NCBI GenBank assembly: GCA_041487355.1
Contig: JBGPND010000014.1
Coordinates: forward strand, 1-50,610
Length of the DNA: 50,610 nucleotides
DNA from: JAMXLO01 sp041487355
Lineage (GTDB): Bacteria; Pseudomonadota; Alphaproteobacteria; Acetobacterales; Acetobacteraceae
Direction of reading: 5' to 3'
Shown here: positions 49,788-50,610 of the stretch, in pieces
How the letters are laid out: the number at the start of each line of letters is the position of its first letter
Position numbering within the stretch: position 1 is the first letter of the stretch
Made by a program: the position numbers and the translations under genes
Notes under the pieces: model-generated
What the model was told of the DNA's origin: nothing
What the model saw: the letters and a program-made list of their open reading frames with translations, nothing else
Database searches by the model: none

Positions 49788-50610
49788 TCATGGAAGTATA
49801 TCAAGCCAATCCTTGACGAGGTCGAGCCGTCCGATTGATGTCCAGGCTTGTCTGGCTTCCGCGCTGTGGCGTGCCGCGTCAACGGCGTCTTCGCAAACGA
49901 GCGCACGATGCAGCGCCTGCCAGCCGGGAAGCGCACGGTCCTGAATTGCAGCAACCTGGAAGTATACTGCGAACCCCGCCTGGATATTGGCGCGGCGACG
50001 CTGTACCTCTCCAGCGGAGCATTGTGCCTGTCCCAGCCTGATCATCGCTTCGGCAATGCTGTGCTGGTAGCCAAACTTTTGGTAGAGCGTGAGCGCCTCA
50101 TCGTACCGGGCCGCCGCCGCCTCGTGATCGGAGCGCTGGCGCGCGATGTCGCCGAGGCTGCTGATGCAATTCGCCTCGCCGTGCACAGCCCCGATGCGCC
50201 GATACAGCACCAGCGCCGCATCGAACCGGGCCGCCGCCACCGCGTGATCGGAGCGCCGGAGCGCGATGTCGCCGAGGCTGAAGATGCAATTCGCCTCGCC
50301 GTGCACAGCCCCGATGCGCCGATACAGCACCAGCGCCGCATCGAACCGGGCCGCCGCCGCCTCGTGATCGGAGCGCTGGCGCGCGATGTCGCCGAGGCTG
50401 CGGATGCAATTCGCCTCGCCGTGCACATCCCCGATGCGCCGATACAGCACCAGCGCCGCATCGAACCGGGCCGCCGCCGCCGCGTGATCGGAGCGCCGGA
50501 GCGCGATGGCGCCGAGGCTGCTGATGCAATTCGCCTCGCCGAGCACATCCCGGATGCGCCGATACAGCACCAGCGCCGCATCGAACCGGGCCGCCGCCGC
50601 CTCGTGATCG
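49788..50610 (-). CDS. C-terminal part of a TPR-repeat protein (5' end outside the window)
   Basis: The frame is open from the right edge and ends at 49788, giving at least 274 residues. From the edge it holds more than four near-identical 40-residue units of TPR type, for example RSDHEAAAARFDAALVLYRR followed by IGAVHGEANCISSLGDIA. A diverged unit DEALTLYQKFGYQHSIAEAM and a helical tail then lead to IGRLDLVKDWLDILP. Such units are typical of the C-terminal sensor half of STAND (NB-ARC/NACHT/CHAT-associated) proteins, but the N-terminal part lies outside the window, so this is inference. The repeats are detailed in the next entry. Confidence 0.75.
   Translation of the reverse strand, partial: DHEAAAARFDAALVLYRRIRDVLGEANCISSLGAIALRRSDHAAAAARFDAALVLYRRIGDVHGEANCIRSLGDIARQRSDHEAAAARFDAALVLYRRIGAVHGEANCIFSLGDIALRRSDHAVAAARFDAALVLYRRIGAVHGEANCISSLGDIARQRSDHEAAAARYDEALTLYQKFGYQHSIAEAMIRLGQAQCSAGEVQRRRANIQAGFAVYFQVAAIQDRALPGWQALHRALVCEDAVDAARHSAEARQAWTSIGRLDLVKDWLDILP
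50101..50610. repeat. 120-bp tandem repeats with 240-bp alternation inside the TPR gene
   Basis: Units of exactly 120 bases align end to end from 50101 to the window edge, about 4.25 copies. Most positions are identical between units. Two versions alternate: one encodes IARQRSDHEAA (units near 50130 and 50370), the other IALRRSDHAVA or IALRRSDHAAA (near 50250 and 50490). The array is therefore a 240-base higher-order repeat, as expected from recent unequal crossing-over or slippage of a pair of units. Confidence 0.88.

Noticed and set aside
50101..50610. Regular 120-bp repeats considered as a CRISPR or satellite array
   Set aside because: The repeats are in frame and encode TPR helices with no unique spacers.

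Overview
The window is GC-rich DNA from a bacterial chromosome, most likely an alphaproteobacterium of the Rhodospirillales/Acetobacteraceae type. That placement is inference. It rests on high G+C, the miaA-ilvB-ilvH-ilvC order, many amino-acid-type (Liv) ABC transporters, and dense families of palindromic intergenic repeats (hairpins with a CGGGTCAAGCCCG core, or built on GATGGGTATCGCTGCGCTCAACCCATC). No tRNA, rRNA, CRISPR array or prophage was seen.

Layout. (1) 126-18804 is a transport region holding three complete LivH-LivM-LivG-LivF sets. The first (126-3441) has no binding protein inside the window. The second (7574-12144) starts with its own binding protein and follows a hydantoinase/oxoprolinase pair (hyuA-hyuB, 3768-7503). 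The third (13580-18804) has a binding protein, an extended LivM and a LivF whose Walker A lysine is arginine. Between sets two and three lies a broken acyl-CoA dehydrogenase fused to the remains of an acyl-CoA ligase. (2) 18894-23172 holds a small exported protein, a hybrid sensor kinase, a GNAT acetyltransferase, a small membrane protein and three decayed genes (cupin-like, WYL regulator, DUF1330). (3) 23469-29016 holds CoA-transferase, enoyl-CoA hydratase, radical SAM, orphan acyl carrier protein, YqgE, peroxiredoxin and outer-membrane protein genes. (4) 29224-32004 is a patch of unfamiliar membrane proteins, a broken chromate transporter and a chimera of two transposase remnants. (5) 31998-37763 has a membrane protein, then miaA and the ilvB-ilvH-ilvC branched-chain amino acid genes with a small unknown gene inserted. 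(6) 37849-49616 carries housekeeping and catabolic genes: CorA-like transporter, macrodomain protein, PPOX flavoprotein, CobW GTPase, two tandem peptide-type binding proteins without permeases, SMP-30 lactonase, cyclase, nitronate monooxygenase, gpt, csaA and gamma-glutamyltransferase. (7) The right edge cuts a TPR gene made of 120-bp tandem repeats.

Two themes stand out. First, several genes at 12.3-13.4 kb and 21.7-32.0 kb look like intact family members with clean internal pieces missing. At least two deletion junctions fall where short repeats would be expected in the full-length relatives, which suggests recurrent slippage deletion. Second, two uncharacterised membrane proteins flanking a dead chrA share the motif HN-x2-ME-x-KEH, and each has an imperfect FNR/Dnr-like palindrome upstream. 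This is the best candidate for an undescribed system in the window.
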